Assembly: GCF_000429625.1 (NCBI RefSeq)
Contig: NZ_AUCF01000004.1
Span: 496,001 to 560,000 of the forward strand
Direction of reading: 5' to 3'
Source: Azospirillum halopraeferens DSM 3675
GTDB lineage: Bacteria; Pseudomonadota; Alphaproteobacteria; Azospirillales; Azospirillaceae
Length of the DNA: 64,000 nt
Shown here in pieces: positions 17,085-26,900 of this stretch. The notes beneath the pieces were generated by a model. It saw nothing but the letters and a program-made list of their open reading frames with translations, made no database searches and was not told the DNA's origin. The position numbers and the translations under genes are program-made. The stretch's first letter is position 1; every line of letters begins with the position of its first letter.

Positions 17085-17693
17085 ATGCTGCGTCTCTACG
17101 ACAACCTGTCTTCGGGAAACGGTTATAAGTGCCGCCTGCTGCTTCACAAGCTGGATATTCCCTACGAGCGGATCGAACTGGACATCGACCGCGGGGAGAC
17201 GCGCACTCCGGCCTTCCTGGCCCGCAATCCCAACGGCCGCATCCCGGCGCTGGAACTGGAGGACGGCACGGTGCTGCCCGAATCCAACGCCATCCTGTGG
17301 TACCTGGCGGAAGGGACGCCGTTTCTGCCCGATGACCGGCTGGGCCGGGCGCAAGTCCTGCAATGGATGTTCTTCGAGCAGTACAGCCACGAGCCCAACA
17401 TCGCCACCGTGCGCTTCTGGATCACCCATCACGTGCCGATGACGGAGGAGCGCACGCTGGCCCTTCCCACCAAGCGCAAGCAGGGCTACGACGCCCTGGG
17501 TGTCATGGAGGGGCACCTGGAAGGGCGGGATTACTTCGTGGGCGGCGGGATGACGATCGCCGACGTGGCGCTCTACGCCTACACCCATGTGGCCCATGAA
17601 GGGGGGTTCGACCTGGGCGGCTATCCGCGGGTGCGTGCCTGGATCGACCGCATCACCGACCTGGATCGCCATATTCCCATCACCCGCGGGTGA
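17085..17693 (+). CDS. Glutathione S-transferase family protein
   Basis: The product has 202 residues. The N-terminal thioredoxin-like domain starts MLRLYDNLSSGNGYKCRLLL and includes NPNGRIPALEL and LPESNAILWYL, the glutathione gamma-glutamyl binding ES pair. The helical C-terminal domain has MTIADVALYAYTHVAHEGGF, the usual N-capping Asp motif. It is cytoplasmic and probably conjugates or reduces electrophiles using glutathione; substrate is unknown. The gene is divergent from the UbiC-like gene with 83 bases between the start codons. Confidence 0.9.
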   Translation: MLRLYDNLSSGNGYKCRLLLHKLDIPYERIELDIDRGETRTPAFLARNPNGRIPALELEDGTVLPESNAILWYLAEGTPFLPDDRLGRAQVLQWMFFEQYSHEPNIATVRFWITHHVPMTEERTLALPTKRKQGYDALGVMEGHLEGRDYFVGGGMTIADVALYAYTHVAHEGGFDLGGYPRVRAWIDRITDLDRHIPITRG

Positions 17694-17704
17694 GGCCGGA
17701 GCGA

Positions 17705-17909
17705 TCAGCCGAAGAACCAGAGCCCGGCGGCGCCGAAGGCGGCCAGCAGGGCGGTCGTCATTGCCGCGCGAATCAACCGGTGCCGCAGCGGCGCCCGGTT
17801 GTCGTTGACGGCGGGGGGGAGGCGCAGCCGGCGGGCCGGCTGTATGGATGCAGACGGAGGGCGGGTGGCTCCCCCGGAGCCACCCGTTCCGACTTGTGGT
17901 GTCGTTCCG

Positions 17910-17917
<8 letters not shown>
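17705..17917 (-). CDS. Possible small membrane protein downstream of gltA (doubtful)
   Basis: A GTG at 17917 overlapping the citrate synthase stop would give 70 residues: a Gly/Pro-rich N-terminus, [16 protein letters not shown] and a C-terminal hydrophobic helix ([20 protein letters not shown]). Short proteins with a VNDNR-like stretch plus one helix occur in related bacteria, which is why it is listed. Against it, the N-terminal third coincides with the gltA terminator-like stem-loop and the start codon is weak. It may be coding only from an unrecognised internal start, or not at all. Confidence 0.3.
17862..17886 (-). terminator. Stem-loop after gltA
   Basis: Perfect 11-bp GC-rich arms with a CCC loop lie 24 bases beyond the gltA stop codon. 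There is no strong T run on the minus strand. It is the best candidate for the 3' end of the citrate synthase message. Confidence 0.55.
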
Positions 17918-19226
<1,309 letters not shown>

Positions 19227-19320
19227 CTCGGCACGTCCTTTTTATGGGTTGGGGGCCTTCGCGCCCTTCAAGAATCGGCGCAGCATAGTTCCACGGGAGA
19301 CGGAGTGCAACGCACTGAAG

Positions 19321-20733
19321 TTATCCGGGTGAACCGTTTGCTGCATCCGCGATGCGGGCCAGCGCCTCCTCCCGGCCCAGAAGTTCGGCCACTTCGAAGA
19401 TGGGGGGCGACACGGTCGACCCGCTGAGCGCCGCGCGCAGCGGCTGTGCCACCTTTCCCAGCTTCTCGCCGCGCGATTCCGCAAAGCCCCTCACCCGATC
19501 TTCCAGCGCCGCCGCGGTCCACTCCGGTTCCGCGGCGAACACGGCGGCCAGATCCTTCAGCATGGCGCGCGCCCCGGCATCCAGCAAGCCTCCTGCCTTT
19601 GCGTCATACACCATAGGGCGAGTCGCCACGTAGAATCGCGCGCTGTCGGCCAGGTCGACCAGCGTGCGCGCCCGCGCCTTCAGACCGGGCATGGCACGCA
19701 CCAGCAGGTCGCGCTCCGCCGCGGCGAGGGGGCGGCCGACGGCTTCCGCCAGCCGGGGGACGACCAGGTCGGCCAGGCGGGCGTCGTCGGCCTGGCGCAG
19801 ATAGTGGGCGTTCAGGCTCTCCAGCTTGGCGAAGTCGAAGCGGGACGGGGAGCGGCCGATGCCCTCCAGGCCGAACCACGCGATGGCCTGCTCGGTGGAG
19901 ATGATCTCGTCGTCGCCGTGGGCCCAGCCCAGCCGCAGCAGATAGTTGCGCACCGCTTCGGGCAGGTAGCCCATGTCGCGGTAGGCGTCGACGCCCAGCG
20001 CCCCGTGACGCTTCGACAGCTTGGCGCCGTCGGGGCCGTGGATCAGGGGGATGTGCGCGAACTCCGGCAGGTCCCAGCCCATGGCGTTGTAGATCTGGAT
20101 CTGGCGGAAGGTGTTGGTCAGATGGTCGTCGCCGCGCACCACGTGGGTCACGCCCATGTCGTGATCGTCCACCACGACCGCCAGCAGATAGGTGGGGGTG
20201 CCGTCGGCGCGCAGCAGGATCAGGTCGTCGAGCTGGGCGTTCTGCACCCGCACTTCGCCCTGGACGCGGTCCTTCAGCAGGGTCTCGCCCTCCTGCGGGG
20301 CCTTCAGGCGGATCACCGGCGGCACACCGGCCGGTGCGTCCGACGGGTCGCGGTCGCGCCAGCGGCCGTCATAGCGCACGGGCTGCCCGGCCGCCTTCTG
20401 GGCGGCCCGCATCTCCTCCAGCTCCGCCGGGCTGGCGTAGCAGTAATAGGCCTTGCCGGCCTCCAGCATCCGCTGCGCCACCTCGGCATGGCGCTCCTTG
20501 CGCCCGAACTGGGACACGGCGTCGCCGTCCCAGGTCAGCCCCAGCCACGATAGGCCGTCCAGGATGGCGTCGACCGCCGCCTGCGTGGACCGCGCGCGGT
20601 CGGTGTCCTCGATGCGCAACAGGAATTGGCCGCCGTGGTGGCGGGCGAACAGCCAGTTGAACAGGGCCGTGCGGGCACCGCCGATATGGAGAAAGCCGGT
20701 GGGGGAGGGGGCGAACCGGGTGACGACGCTCAT
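19321..20733 (-). CDS. gltX: Glutamate--tRNA ligase
   Basis: The product has 470 residues. The class I HIGH-type motif appears as [17 protein letters not shown] and the KMSKS-type motif as [13 protein letters not shown], both normal for GluRS. The N-terminal catalytic domain contains [10 protein letters not shown] and the C-terminal anticodon-binding domain follows from about residue 330. Alphaproteobacteria often carry two GluRS forms, one charging tRNA-Gln for the amidotransferase route; which one this is cannot be told. It may be co-transcribed with gltA downstream. Confidence 0.96.
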   Translation of the reverse strand: MSVVTRFAPSPTGFLHIGGARTALFNWLFARHHGGQFLLRIEDTDRARSTQAAVDAILDGLSWLGLTWDGDAVSQFGRKERHAEVAQRMLEAGKAYYCYASPAELEEMRAAQKAAGQPVRYDGRWRDRDPSDAPAGVPPVIRLKAPQEGETLLKDRVQGEVRVQNAQLDDLILLRADGTPTYLLAVVVDDHDMGVTHVVRGDDHLTNTFRQIQIYNAMGWDLPEFAHIPLIHGPDGAKLSKRHGALGVDAYRDMGYLPEAVRNYLLRLGWAHGDDEIISTEQAIAWFGLEGIGRSPSRFDFAKLESLNAHYLRQADDARLADLVVPRLAEAVGRPLAAAERDLLVRAMPGLKARARTLVDLADSARFYVATRPMVYDAKAGGLLDAGARAMLKDLAAVFAAEPEWTAAALEDRVRGFAESRGEKLGKVAQPLRAALSGSTVSPPIFEVAELLGREEALARIADAANGSPG

Positions 20734-20814
20734 CGCTGATTCAATTCCGCTCAGTGGCCCTGCTAAGGTAATCCGGGTTCTGTATCACATTCGGTGGTCG
20801 GAGGGAGCCTTTCC

Positions 20815-22905
20815 ATGCGGGGCGGCGGGGCGGCGGTGGCGGAGCGGCTGCGCGATGCGGCGGCGGCGGATCGCGAACGCTGGCCGCTGTGGACACCGGT
20901 GGGCATCGGGTGCGGCATCGCCGCCTATTTCGCCCTGCCGGCGGAGCCGCCGGGCTGGGCCGGTGCGGTGGCGGCGATCCTGTGCGCGGTGCTCGCCGCG
21001 GCGGTCCGCCGCCGGCCGGCGGTCCTGCTCGCCGTGCTGGCGCTGCTGGCGCCGGCGGTGGGTTTCGCCGCCGGGCAGGCGCGCACCGCCCTCGTCGCGG
21101 CACCGGCGCTGGAGCGTCCGACCGGCATGGTCACGGTGACCGGCCGCGTGGTCGGGCTGGAGCGGCAGGACCGCGGCGGCGGCCGGGTGGTGCTGGCCGA
21201 TCCGGTGATCGAGCGGCTGGCCCCCGCGGCGACGCCGCGGCGCGTGCGGGTGCGCATCGCCGCCCGCACCCCCCTGCCGCTGCCGGGAGCGGTGGTGCGT
21301 CTGCGTGCCTCCCTCAGCCCGACACCGGCCCCCGCCGAACCGGGAGCCTTCGATTTCCGCCGCCATGCCTTCTTCGACGGGATCGGCGGCGTCGGCTTCG
21401 CCGTGGGGGCGACGGCCATCGTCGAGGCCCCGCCGCCCGGCGGGCTCCGGGCGGTGGAGGTGGCCCTGGAGGCGGCGCGGGACGCCATCGCCGCCCGCGT
21501 CGCGGTGGTGGTGGGTGGCGGGGCGGAGGGCGGCATCACCGCCGCCCTGCTGAACGGAGAGCGCAGCGGCACGCCCGAGGCGGCCCTGCAGGCCATGCGC
21601 GACAGCGGTCTGGCCCACCTGCTGTCGATCTCCGGCCTGCACATCGGGCTGGTGGCGGGGCTGGTCTTCTTCGCCGTGCGCGCCCTTCTGGCCCTGGCGG
21701 AGCCGGTGGCCCTGCGCCTGCCCATCAAGAAGATGGCGGCCCTGTGCGGCCTTCTGGCGGCGGTCGCCTACACCCTGATGGTCGGGGCGCCGGTGCCGAC
21801 GCTGCGCGCCCTGCTGATGACCGGCGTGGTGATGGTGGCCATCATGCTCGACCGGGATCCGCTCAGCATGCGGCTGGTTGCCTTTGCGGCGGTGGCGGTG
21901 CTGCTGGCGCTGCCGGACGGCATGCTGGGCCCCAGCTTTCAGATGTCCTTCGCCGCCGTGGTGGCGCTGATCGCCGTCTACGAGGTGGCCGCGCCGGTGA
22001 TCGCCCGCTGGCGCAGCGGCCAGGGGTGGGCGGGTCGGGTGGCGCTCTACGCGGGCGGTGTCGCACTGACCAGCGTCGTGGCGTCCGCCGCGACGACTCC
22101 CTACGCGCTGTTCCATTTCCAGACCGTCGCCTTCTACGGCGTGCTGGCCAACATGCTGGCGGTGCCGGTGACCGCCTTCTGGGTCATGCCGGCGGGGCTG
22201 GTCGCCTATGCCCTGATGCCGGTCGGGCTGGACGGTCCGGCGCTGACGGTCATGGGGTGGGGCGTTTCGGTCATCCTGTGGACGGCGCAGGCGGTCAGCG
22301 CGCTGCCCGGCGCCACCGCGCCGGTGCCGGCCATGCCCGTGTGGGGGCTGGCGGCGGTGACTTTGGGCGGGCTGTGGCTGTCCCTGTGGCGCCGGCCGTG
22401 GCGCTTCGCCGGCGTCGTCGCCGTCGCCGCCGGCCTCGCCTCGCCGGCGCTGGAGCGGCGGCCGGACGTGCTCGTTTCGGGAGAGGGTGAGTTGATGGCG
22501 GTGCGCACGGCCGACGGCGGCCTGCTGCTGTCGTCGGCGCGCAGCCAGCGCTTCACGGCCGGGGTCTGGATGCGGCGCGACGGCCGGCCGGAGCGCGACG
22601 GCGTCTGGCCCGCCGCCGGGCGCAGCGCCGACGGCCGCCTGGCCTGCGACGCCCTGGGCTGCGTCTACCGCACCGCGGAACGGACGGTCGCCCTGGTGCG
22701 GGCGCCCGAGGCGCTGGCGGAGGATTGCGCGCGCGCCGACGCGGTGGTGAGCGTGGAGCCGGCCGGGCGGTGTGCGGCGCCGGTGGTCGTCGACCGATGG
22801 GACCGGTGGCGAAACGGTGCACACGCTCTCTACCTCACGCCCGACGGGGTGCGGGTCGACTCGGTGCGGGCCCGTCGGGGCGAACGGCCGTGGACCGGCC
22901 GGTAG
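20815..22905 (+). CDS. ComEC/Rec2-family DNA-uptake channel protein
   Basis: ATG 20815 preceded by GGAGGGAG gives 696 residues; GTG 20794 would add seven. Membrane helices near 28-90 flank the OB-like DUF4131 region (about 95-215), then the Competence domain begins with SGLAHLLSISGLHIGL and continues through about eight further helices to near 560. The C-terminal region lacks the HxHxDH metal-site of the nuclease domain found in long ComEC proteins, ending instead in a shorter degenerate form. The family transports single-stranded DNA across the inner membrane in natural transformation. No other com gene is close, so a competence function in this organism is open. Confidence 0.88.
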   Translation: MRGGGAAVAERLRDAAAADRERWPLWTPVGIGCGIAAYFALPAEPPGWAGAVAAILCAVLAAAVRRRPAVLLAVLALLAPAVGFAAGQARTALVAAPALERPTGMVTVTGRVVGLERQDRGGGRVVLADPVIERLAPAATPRRVRVRIAARTPLPLPGAVVRLRASLSPTPAPAEPGAFDFRRHAFFDGIGGVGFAVGATAIVEAPPPGGLRAVEVALEAARDAIAARVAVVVGGGAEGGITAALLNGERSGTPEAALQAMRDSGLAHLLSISGLHIGLVAGLVFFAVRALLALAEPVALRLPIKKMAALCGLLAAVAYTLMVGAPVPTLRALLMTGVVMVAIMLDRDPLSMRLVAFAAVAVLLALPDGMLGPSFQMSFAAVVALIAVYEVAAPVIARWRSGQGWAGRVALYAGGVALTSVVASAATTPYALFHFQTVAFYGVLANMLAVPVTAFWVMPAGLVAYALMPVGLDGPALTVMGWGVSVILWTAQAVSALPGATAPVPAMPVWGLAAVTLGGLWLSLWRRPWRFAGVVAVAAGLASPALERRPDVLVSGEGELMAVRTADGGLLLSSARSQRFTAGVWMRRDGRPERDGVWPAAGRSADGRLACDALGCVYRTAERTVALVRAPEALAEDCARADAVVSVEPAGRCAAPVVVDRWDRWRNGAHALYLTPDGVRVDSVRARRGERPWTGR

Positions 22906-22929
22906 GAAGGACGGCCGTGGACCGGCCGG
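22884..22929. repeat. Two 19-bp direct repeats spanning the ComEC stop codon
   Basis: The same 19-base sequence occurs at 22884-22902 and 22911-22929, spaced 27 bases start to start. Each copy contains the self-complementary arms CGGCC and GGCCG. The first copy encodes the last residues of ComEC; the second lies in the gap before the convergent LuxR-type gene. Likely a small tandem duplication that could also form alternative terminator stems. Confidence 0.6.
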
Positions 22930-22950
22930 CAGAAGGGCCGGCGGGACGGT

Positions 22951-23565
22951 TCAGACCGCGCGCCGGCGGGACATGGACAGGGCCACGGCCTGGGCGCGGT
23001 TGCCGACGCCCAGCTTGTCGTAGAGGTTCTTCAGGTGGAACTTCACGGTGTGGACGGAGATTCCCAGCTCGCGGGCAAGCTGGGCGTTGGTGCGCCCGGT
23101 GGTGAGGGATTCCAGCAGCGTGCGCTCGCGCGCGGTCAGGCGGCCCAAGGGGTCGTCGGACAGGCTGGAGACGTCCACGAAGGGAAAGGCCATGCGGCCG
23201 GCGGCGACGGCGGCGCAGATGTCCAGCAGGCGTTCCGGCGGTTCCGACTTGTTGCAGAAGCCGGCGGCCCCCAGCATCATCGCGGAGCGCGACGCCGTGG
23301 GATCGCTGGACCCGGTGTAGACCACGATGCGCGGCGCGCCGGGGCGCCCCTTCAGCCGCTCCAGCGCGCCGCGGCCGCTCAGGAACGGCATCTCCCAGCC
23401 GATCACGCCGACGTCGAAGGGGAAACGGCGCACAGCCTCCAGGAACCGCTCCCCGTCGCTCGCCGTGGCGAGCAGGTTGAAGCGTTCGTCGTCCTCGAAC
23501 AGCTTGACCATCGCCCGCAGCACCAGCGGACTCTTGTCGGCAACAACGATGTCGATCGTCTTCAT
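22951..23565 (-). CDS. LuxR-type transcription factor with atypical receiver domain
   Basis: ATG 23565 gives 204 residues. A receiver-like domain (about 1-120) opens with IDIVVADKSPLVLRAM, but the position of the phospho-acceptor reads DVGVIGWEMPFLSG, with Gly where Asp is expected. Thr and Lys of the receiver switch region (YTGSSD, CNKSEPP) are kept. The LuxR/FixJ helix-turn-helix (about 140-200) is complete: LTARERTLLESL, GRTNAQLARELGISVHTV, KFHLKNLYDKLGV. It should bind DNA as a dimer but not be switched by ordinary Asp phosphorylation. No kinase gene is adjacent. It is convergent with the ComEC gene. Confidence 0.88.
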   Translation of the reverse strand: MKTIDIVVADKSPLVLRAMVKLFEDDERFNLLATASDGERFLEAVRRFPFDVGVIGWEMPFLSGRGALERLKGRPGAPRIVVYTGSSDPTASRSAMMLGAAGFCNKSEPPERLLDICAAVAAGRMAFPFVDVSSLSDDPLGRLTARERTLLESLTTGRTNAQLARELGISVHTVKFHLKNLYDKLGVGNRAQAVALSMSRRRAV

Positions 23566-23728
23566 AGGTGGGGTGGCATCCTCCTCCGGGACGGCGCGCC
23601 GGGGGTGTGTCCGGCCGAACGGCAGCCCCATCGTACCGCACCCGGACCATAGCGGAACACTGGACCTTCGTCCGTCTTTCATTAGGAAATGCTTATATCA
23701 CAGCGGCGTCCACGTTGAAACGCTGCCA

Positions 23729-24460
23729 TCACCGATGATCAGCCCCCTCGACCATTCGATCGAGCCGGATGAGCTGGCCCGGGAGGGCCAGGGACAGGCG
23801 GGGATGGCGTGCGGCAAGGGCGGCGACAGCGTCGTGCCGGTCGCAATGGACGCGGACGAGCCGGACCGCGGCAATTTGCCGCTCCACCGCAAAGGCGGAC
23901 AGCGCCTCCAGTTCGTCCGCCGCATCCCGGCCGCCATTGCAGGCGTGGAACAGCAGATCGCAGCCGGCCGCGAGGGTCGTCATCGCCGGACCCGGGGTGC
24001 CGGACGTGCCATAAACGCAGCGACGGCCGCCCCACTCCAGTCCGACCGCCCCGCCGGGGGTGGCGGCCAACGCGAAGGGGCCGAGGCGGGGGAGGGCGGC
24101 AAGGTCATGCAGGCGCAGCGGGAAGGGCAGGCCGCGCCCCTCCGGCACCCCGCCGGCCGCCAGCATCCCCGCCGGCACGTCCGCCGCGGCTGCGGGGACC
24201 GCCAGGTCCACGGGTTTGCGGCGTCCGTCCTCGGCCCAGCGCAGAAGGATCGGTACGAGGCCGAAACAACGGTCCGGCTGCGGAGCGGTGAGAATGATGG
24301 CATCGACCGCGTCGGGCGCCGGCATCTTGCGCCACAGCACCGGCGGCACCGAATGACCGCAGTCGACCAGCACCCGGTAACCCGCGGCGGCAGCGGCGAT
24401 GGCGGTGTTGGAATGGTCCGGATCGGCGGCGTCGCCGACCCCCATGACATGGATGTCCAT
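23729..24460 (-). CDS. Metallo-beta-lactamase-fold protein lacking the metal-binding motif
   Basis: ATG 24460 gives 243 residues. The fold markers are clear: VMGVGDAADPDHSNTAIA, GYRVLVDCGHSVPPVLW, then AIILTAPQPDRCFGLVPILL, and late DLLFHACNGG and VRVHCDRHD. The LTAPQPDRCFG segment sits exactly where active relatives have a T-HxHxDH-G motif, so three His ligands are replaced by Ala, Gln and Arg while one Asp remains. Hydrolase activity with a dinuclear metal site is therefore unlikely. It may be a binding or regulatory derivative. Its start is 59 bases from the downstream end of the membrane-protein gene on the same strand, suggesting co-transcription. Confidence 0.75.
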   Translation of the reverse strand: MDIHVMGVGDAADPDHSNTAIAAAAAGYRVLVDCGHSVPPVLWRKMPAPDAVDAIILTAPQPDRCFGLVPILLRWAEDGRRKPVDLAVPAAAADVPAGMLAAGGVPEGRGLPFPLRLHDLAALPRLGPFALAATPGGAVGLEWGGRRCVYGTSGTPGPAMTTLAAGCDLLFHACNGGRDAADELEALSAFAVERQIAAVRLVRVHCDRHDAVAALAARHPRLSLALPGQLIRLDRMVEGADHR

Positions 24461-24519
24461 GGCGGAGTCACGTCGGATTTCGGACCGCTTGCGCAATGAA
24501 CAGCCAGCGGAATGCTTCG

Positions 24520-25308
24520 TTACGATGTCCGCCACCGCCATACCAGCAAACCGGCCGACCACGCCAGCATAACCGCCAGCGCCGCGATCAGCGCCAGCCC
24601 CCGCCCGGCCGGTTCCGCCAGCGCGTGCACGGTCAGCACGCCCAGGAGGAAGCCGGGGTTGGCAGCCAGGGCTCCCTTCATGGCCGCTGCCGCCGTGGCG
24701 CCGCCCTGGCGGCGGTGGACGATGACGCCGACGCTGCACAACACGACGGGAAACACCGCGGCGATGCCCGTGGCCGCCGGCCCGATCAGGCCGCTGAGCG
24801 TGGCGACCACCGCCACCAGCCCCGCCACCAGCGCGGCGCGCACCGGCGTGTCGTACCAGCGCGACCGGGCCGGCGGCACCCGCTCCGGTGGCCGCACCCG
24901 CCACACCGCCAGGCCGGCCGCGGCGAACACGGCGGCGTTCAGGGCCAGGGCCTGCGGCGCGGTCCAGGCGACCCCCGACAGTCCCACCGACGTGCCCAGC
25001 CACACTGCCAGCGCCGTGCCGAAGGCGACTGTCAGGCGGACGCGCGGAGCCAGCAGCACCAGCAGGGCCAGGAAGGCGATGGTGGCGGCGTTGGTAACGA
25101 TGCTGGACAGGGCGCTGGCCGCGACGAAGCGGTCGTCGTTGGCCAGGGCCACGAACAGGTAGGCCGGTCCGGCCGACAGGGGCAGGCTGGCAATCAGACC
25201 GCCGAAGAACGGGCCGACCCGTTCCGCGGCGCGCGCCGCGATCACGACGATCAGGGCGGTCGCCGTCGCCTTGGTCAGCAGCGGCAGCCAGACGGGCAGT
25301 GCGGACAT
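24520..25308 (-). CDS. Integral membrane protein of unknown function
   Basis: The product has 262 residues with about eight hydrophobic helices and few charged loops. The N-terminal part has RVGPFFGGLIASLPLSAGPA, where a Gly/Pro-rich re-entrant-looking loop sits between helices, and the C-terminal half repeats the style with LIGPAATGIAAVFPVV, hinting at an internally duplicated four-helix unit of transporter type. No named family is recognised with confidence. It lies 19 bases after trpE on the same strand, so it is probably in the same transcript; a role in export of tryptophan-pathway or aromatic compounds is conceivable but unsupported. Confidence 0.75.
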   Translation of the reverse strand: MSALPVWLPLLTKATATALIVVIAARAAERVGPFFGGLIASLPLSAGPAYLFVALANDDRFVAASALSSIVTNAATIAFLALLVLLAPRVRLTVAFGTALAVWLGTSVGLSGVAWTAPQALALNAAVFAAAGLAVWRVRPPERVPPARSRWYDTPVRAALVAGLVAVVATLSGLIGPAATGIAAVFPVVLCSVGVIVHRRQGGATAAAAMKGALAANPGFLLGVLTVHALAEPAGRGLALIAALAVMLAWSAGLLVWRWRTS

Positions 25309-25327
25309 GGGGGTGGGCAGTCCGGGA

Positions 25328-26839
25328 TCAGCGGCGCGCCGATTCGCGCACCGCTTCCTCGGCGGCGCGGATCAGCGCCTGCGCCTTGTTGACCGTCTCC
25401 TGGTACTCCGCCTCCGGGTCGCTGTCGGCGACGACGCCGCCACCGGCCTGCACATAGACGGTACCATCCTTGACCACCGCCGTGCGCAGGGCGATGCAGG
25501 TGTCCATGGCGCCGGACGCGCCGAAATAGCCGACGCACCCGGCGTAGACGCCGCGCCGGGCCTTCTCCAGCTCGTCGATGATCTCCATGGCGCGCACTTT
25601 GGGGGCGCCGGAAACGGTGCCGGCGGGGAAGCCGGCGATCAGCGAGTCCAGCGCGTCGCAGCCGGGGTCCAGCTCACCCTCCACGTTGGAGACGATGTGC
25701 ATGACGTGGCTGTACAGTTCGACGATCATCTTCTGGGTGACGCGCACGGTGCCGGTGCGGGCGACCCGGCCCACGTCGTTGCGGCCGAGATCCAGCAGCA
25801 TCAGGTGCTCGGCCAGCTCCTTGGGGTCCGACAGAAGGTCCTCGGCCAGGGCCGCGTCCTCCGCCGCCGTGGCGCCGCGCTTGCGGGTGCCGGCGATGGG
25901 CCGGATGGTGATCTTGCCGTCGCGCACCCGCACCAGCACCTCCGGGCTTGACCCGACGATGGCCAGTTCGCCGAAATCCAGGTGGAACAGGAAGGGCGAC
26001 GGGTTGAGACGGCGCAATGCCCGGTAGAGGGCCAGCGGTGACAGGCGGAACGGGATGCGGATGCGCTGGGACGGCACGACCTGGAAGATGTCGCCGGCGC
26101 GGATGTATTCCTTCGCCCGCTCGACGATGGCGTGATACTCCGCGCGCGTGGTGTTGCTGGTCCACTCCAGCGGCAGCCCGGCTTCGGCCCGCGGCTCGCG
26201 GCGGTAGGGCAGGGGCCGCTCCAGATCGGCCACCGCGTCGGCCAGACGCTCGCACGCACGGTCATAGGCCGCGGTGGCGCTGACGCCGGCCGCCGGCCAC
26301 ACCGGGGTCACCAGCGTCACCGAGTCGGTCACGCTGTCGAAGATGGCGACGATGGACGGGCGGGTCAGGATGGCGTCGGGGATGCCCAGCTCGTCCGGGT
26401 TGGCGTCGGGCAGCCGCTCCATCAGCCGCACCATGTCGTAGGTGAGGTAGCCGAACAGGCCGGCCGCCATGGGCGGCAGCTCCGCCGGCAGATCGATGCG
26501 GCTTTCGGCCAGCAGCGCCTTCAGGGAGGCCAGCGGCGTGCCGTCGCACGGCTCGTACGCGCCGGCGTCGGAGAGGGCGCGGCGGTTCACCTCCGCCCGG
26601 TCGCGCCGGCAGCGCCACACCAGGTCGGGCTTGAAGCCGATGATGGAATACCGGTCGCGGCGGGACCCGGCCCCACGCTCCGCCGACTCCAGCAGGAAGC
26701 CGAAGGGCCGCCCCTCCGCCAGCTTCAGGTAGGCCGAGACGGGTGTCTCCAGGTCGCTCACCAGGGTGGTCCAGACCACCCGCGGACGGCCTTCCTCGTA
26801 AGCGGCGGCGAAGGCGGCGGCGTCGGGCAGAACCTTCAC
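25328..26839 (-). CDS. trpE: Anthranilate synthase component I
   Basis: A GTG start at 26839 with GGAG eight bases upstream gives 503 residues; no ATG is available. The tryptophan feedback-site motif FLLESAERG is near residue 50. The chorismate-binding C-terminal domain has IAGTRKRGATAAEDAALA, LLDLGRNDVGRVA, FPAGTVSGAPKVRAMEII and GCVGYFG. With a glutamine amidotransferase subunit it makes anthranilate from chorismate. No trpG follows; the next genes encode a membrane protein and the altered MBL protein. The ppiD-like gene lies 61 bases upstream, an arrangement I recall from other alphaproteobacteria. Confidence 0.95.
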   Translation of the reverse strand: MKVLPDAAAFAAAYEEGRPRVVWTTLVSDLETPVSAYLKLAEGRPFGFLLESAERGAGSRRDRYSIIGFKPDLVWRCRRDRAEVNRRALSDAGAYEPCDGTPLASLKALLAESRIDLPAELPPMAAGLFGYLTYDMVRLMERLPDANPDELGIPDAILTRPSIVAIFDSVTDSVTLVTPVWPAAGVSATAAYDRACERLADAVADLERPLPYRREPRAEAGLPLEWTSNTTRAEYHAIVERAKEYIRAGDIFQVVPSQRIRIPFRLSPLALYRALRRLNPSPFLFHLDFGELAIVGSSPEVLVRVRDGKITIRPIAGTRKRGATAAEDAALAEDLLSDPKELAEHLMLLDLGRNDVGRVARTGTVRVTQKMIVELYSHVMHIVSNVEGELDPGCDALDSLIAGFPAGTVSGAPKVRAMEIIDELEKARRGVYAGCVGYFGASGAMDTCIALRTAVVKDGTVYVQAGGGVVADSDPEAEYQETVNKAQALIRAAEEAVRESARR

Positions 26840-26900
26840 GGGGTCAACTCCGGCTCTCGGTCGTGGCGGGCGGGGCAAGGGGCAGGGGTGTGGGGCGGGA

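Noticed and set aside
20794..20814. GTG at 20794 as the ComEC start
   Set aside because: ATG 20815 has a strong GGAGGGAG ribosome site at proper distance; the GTG lies just before that site.
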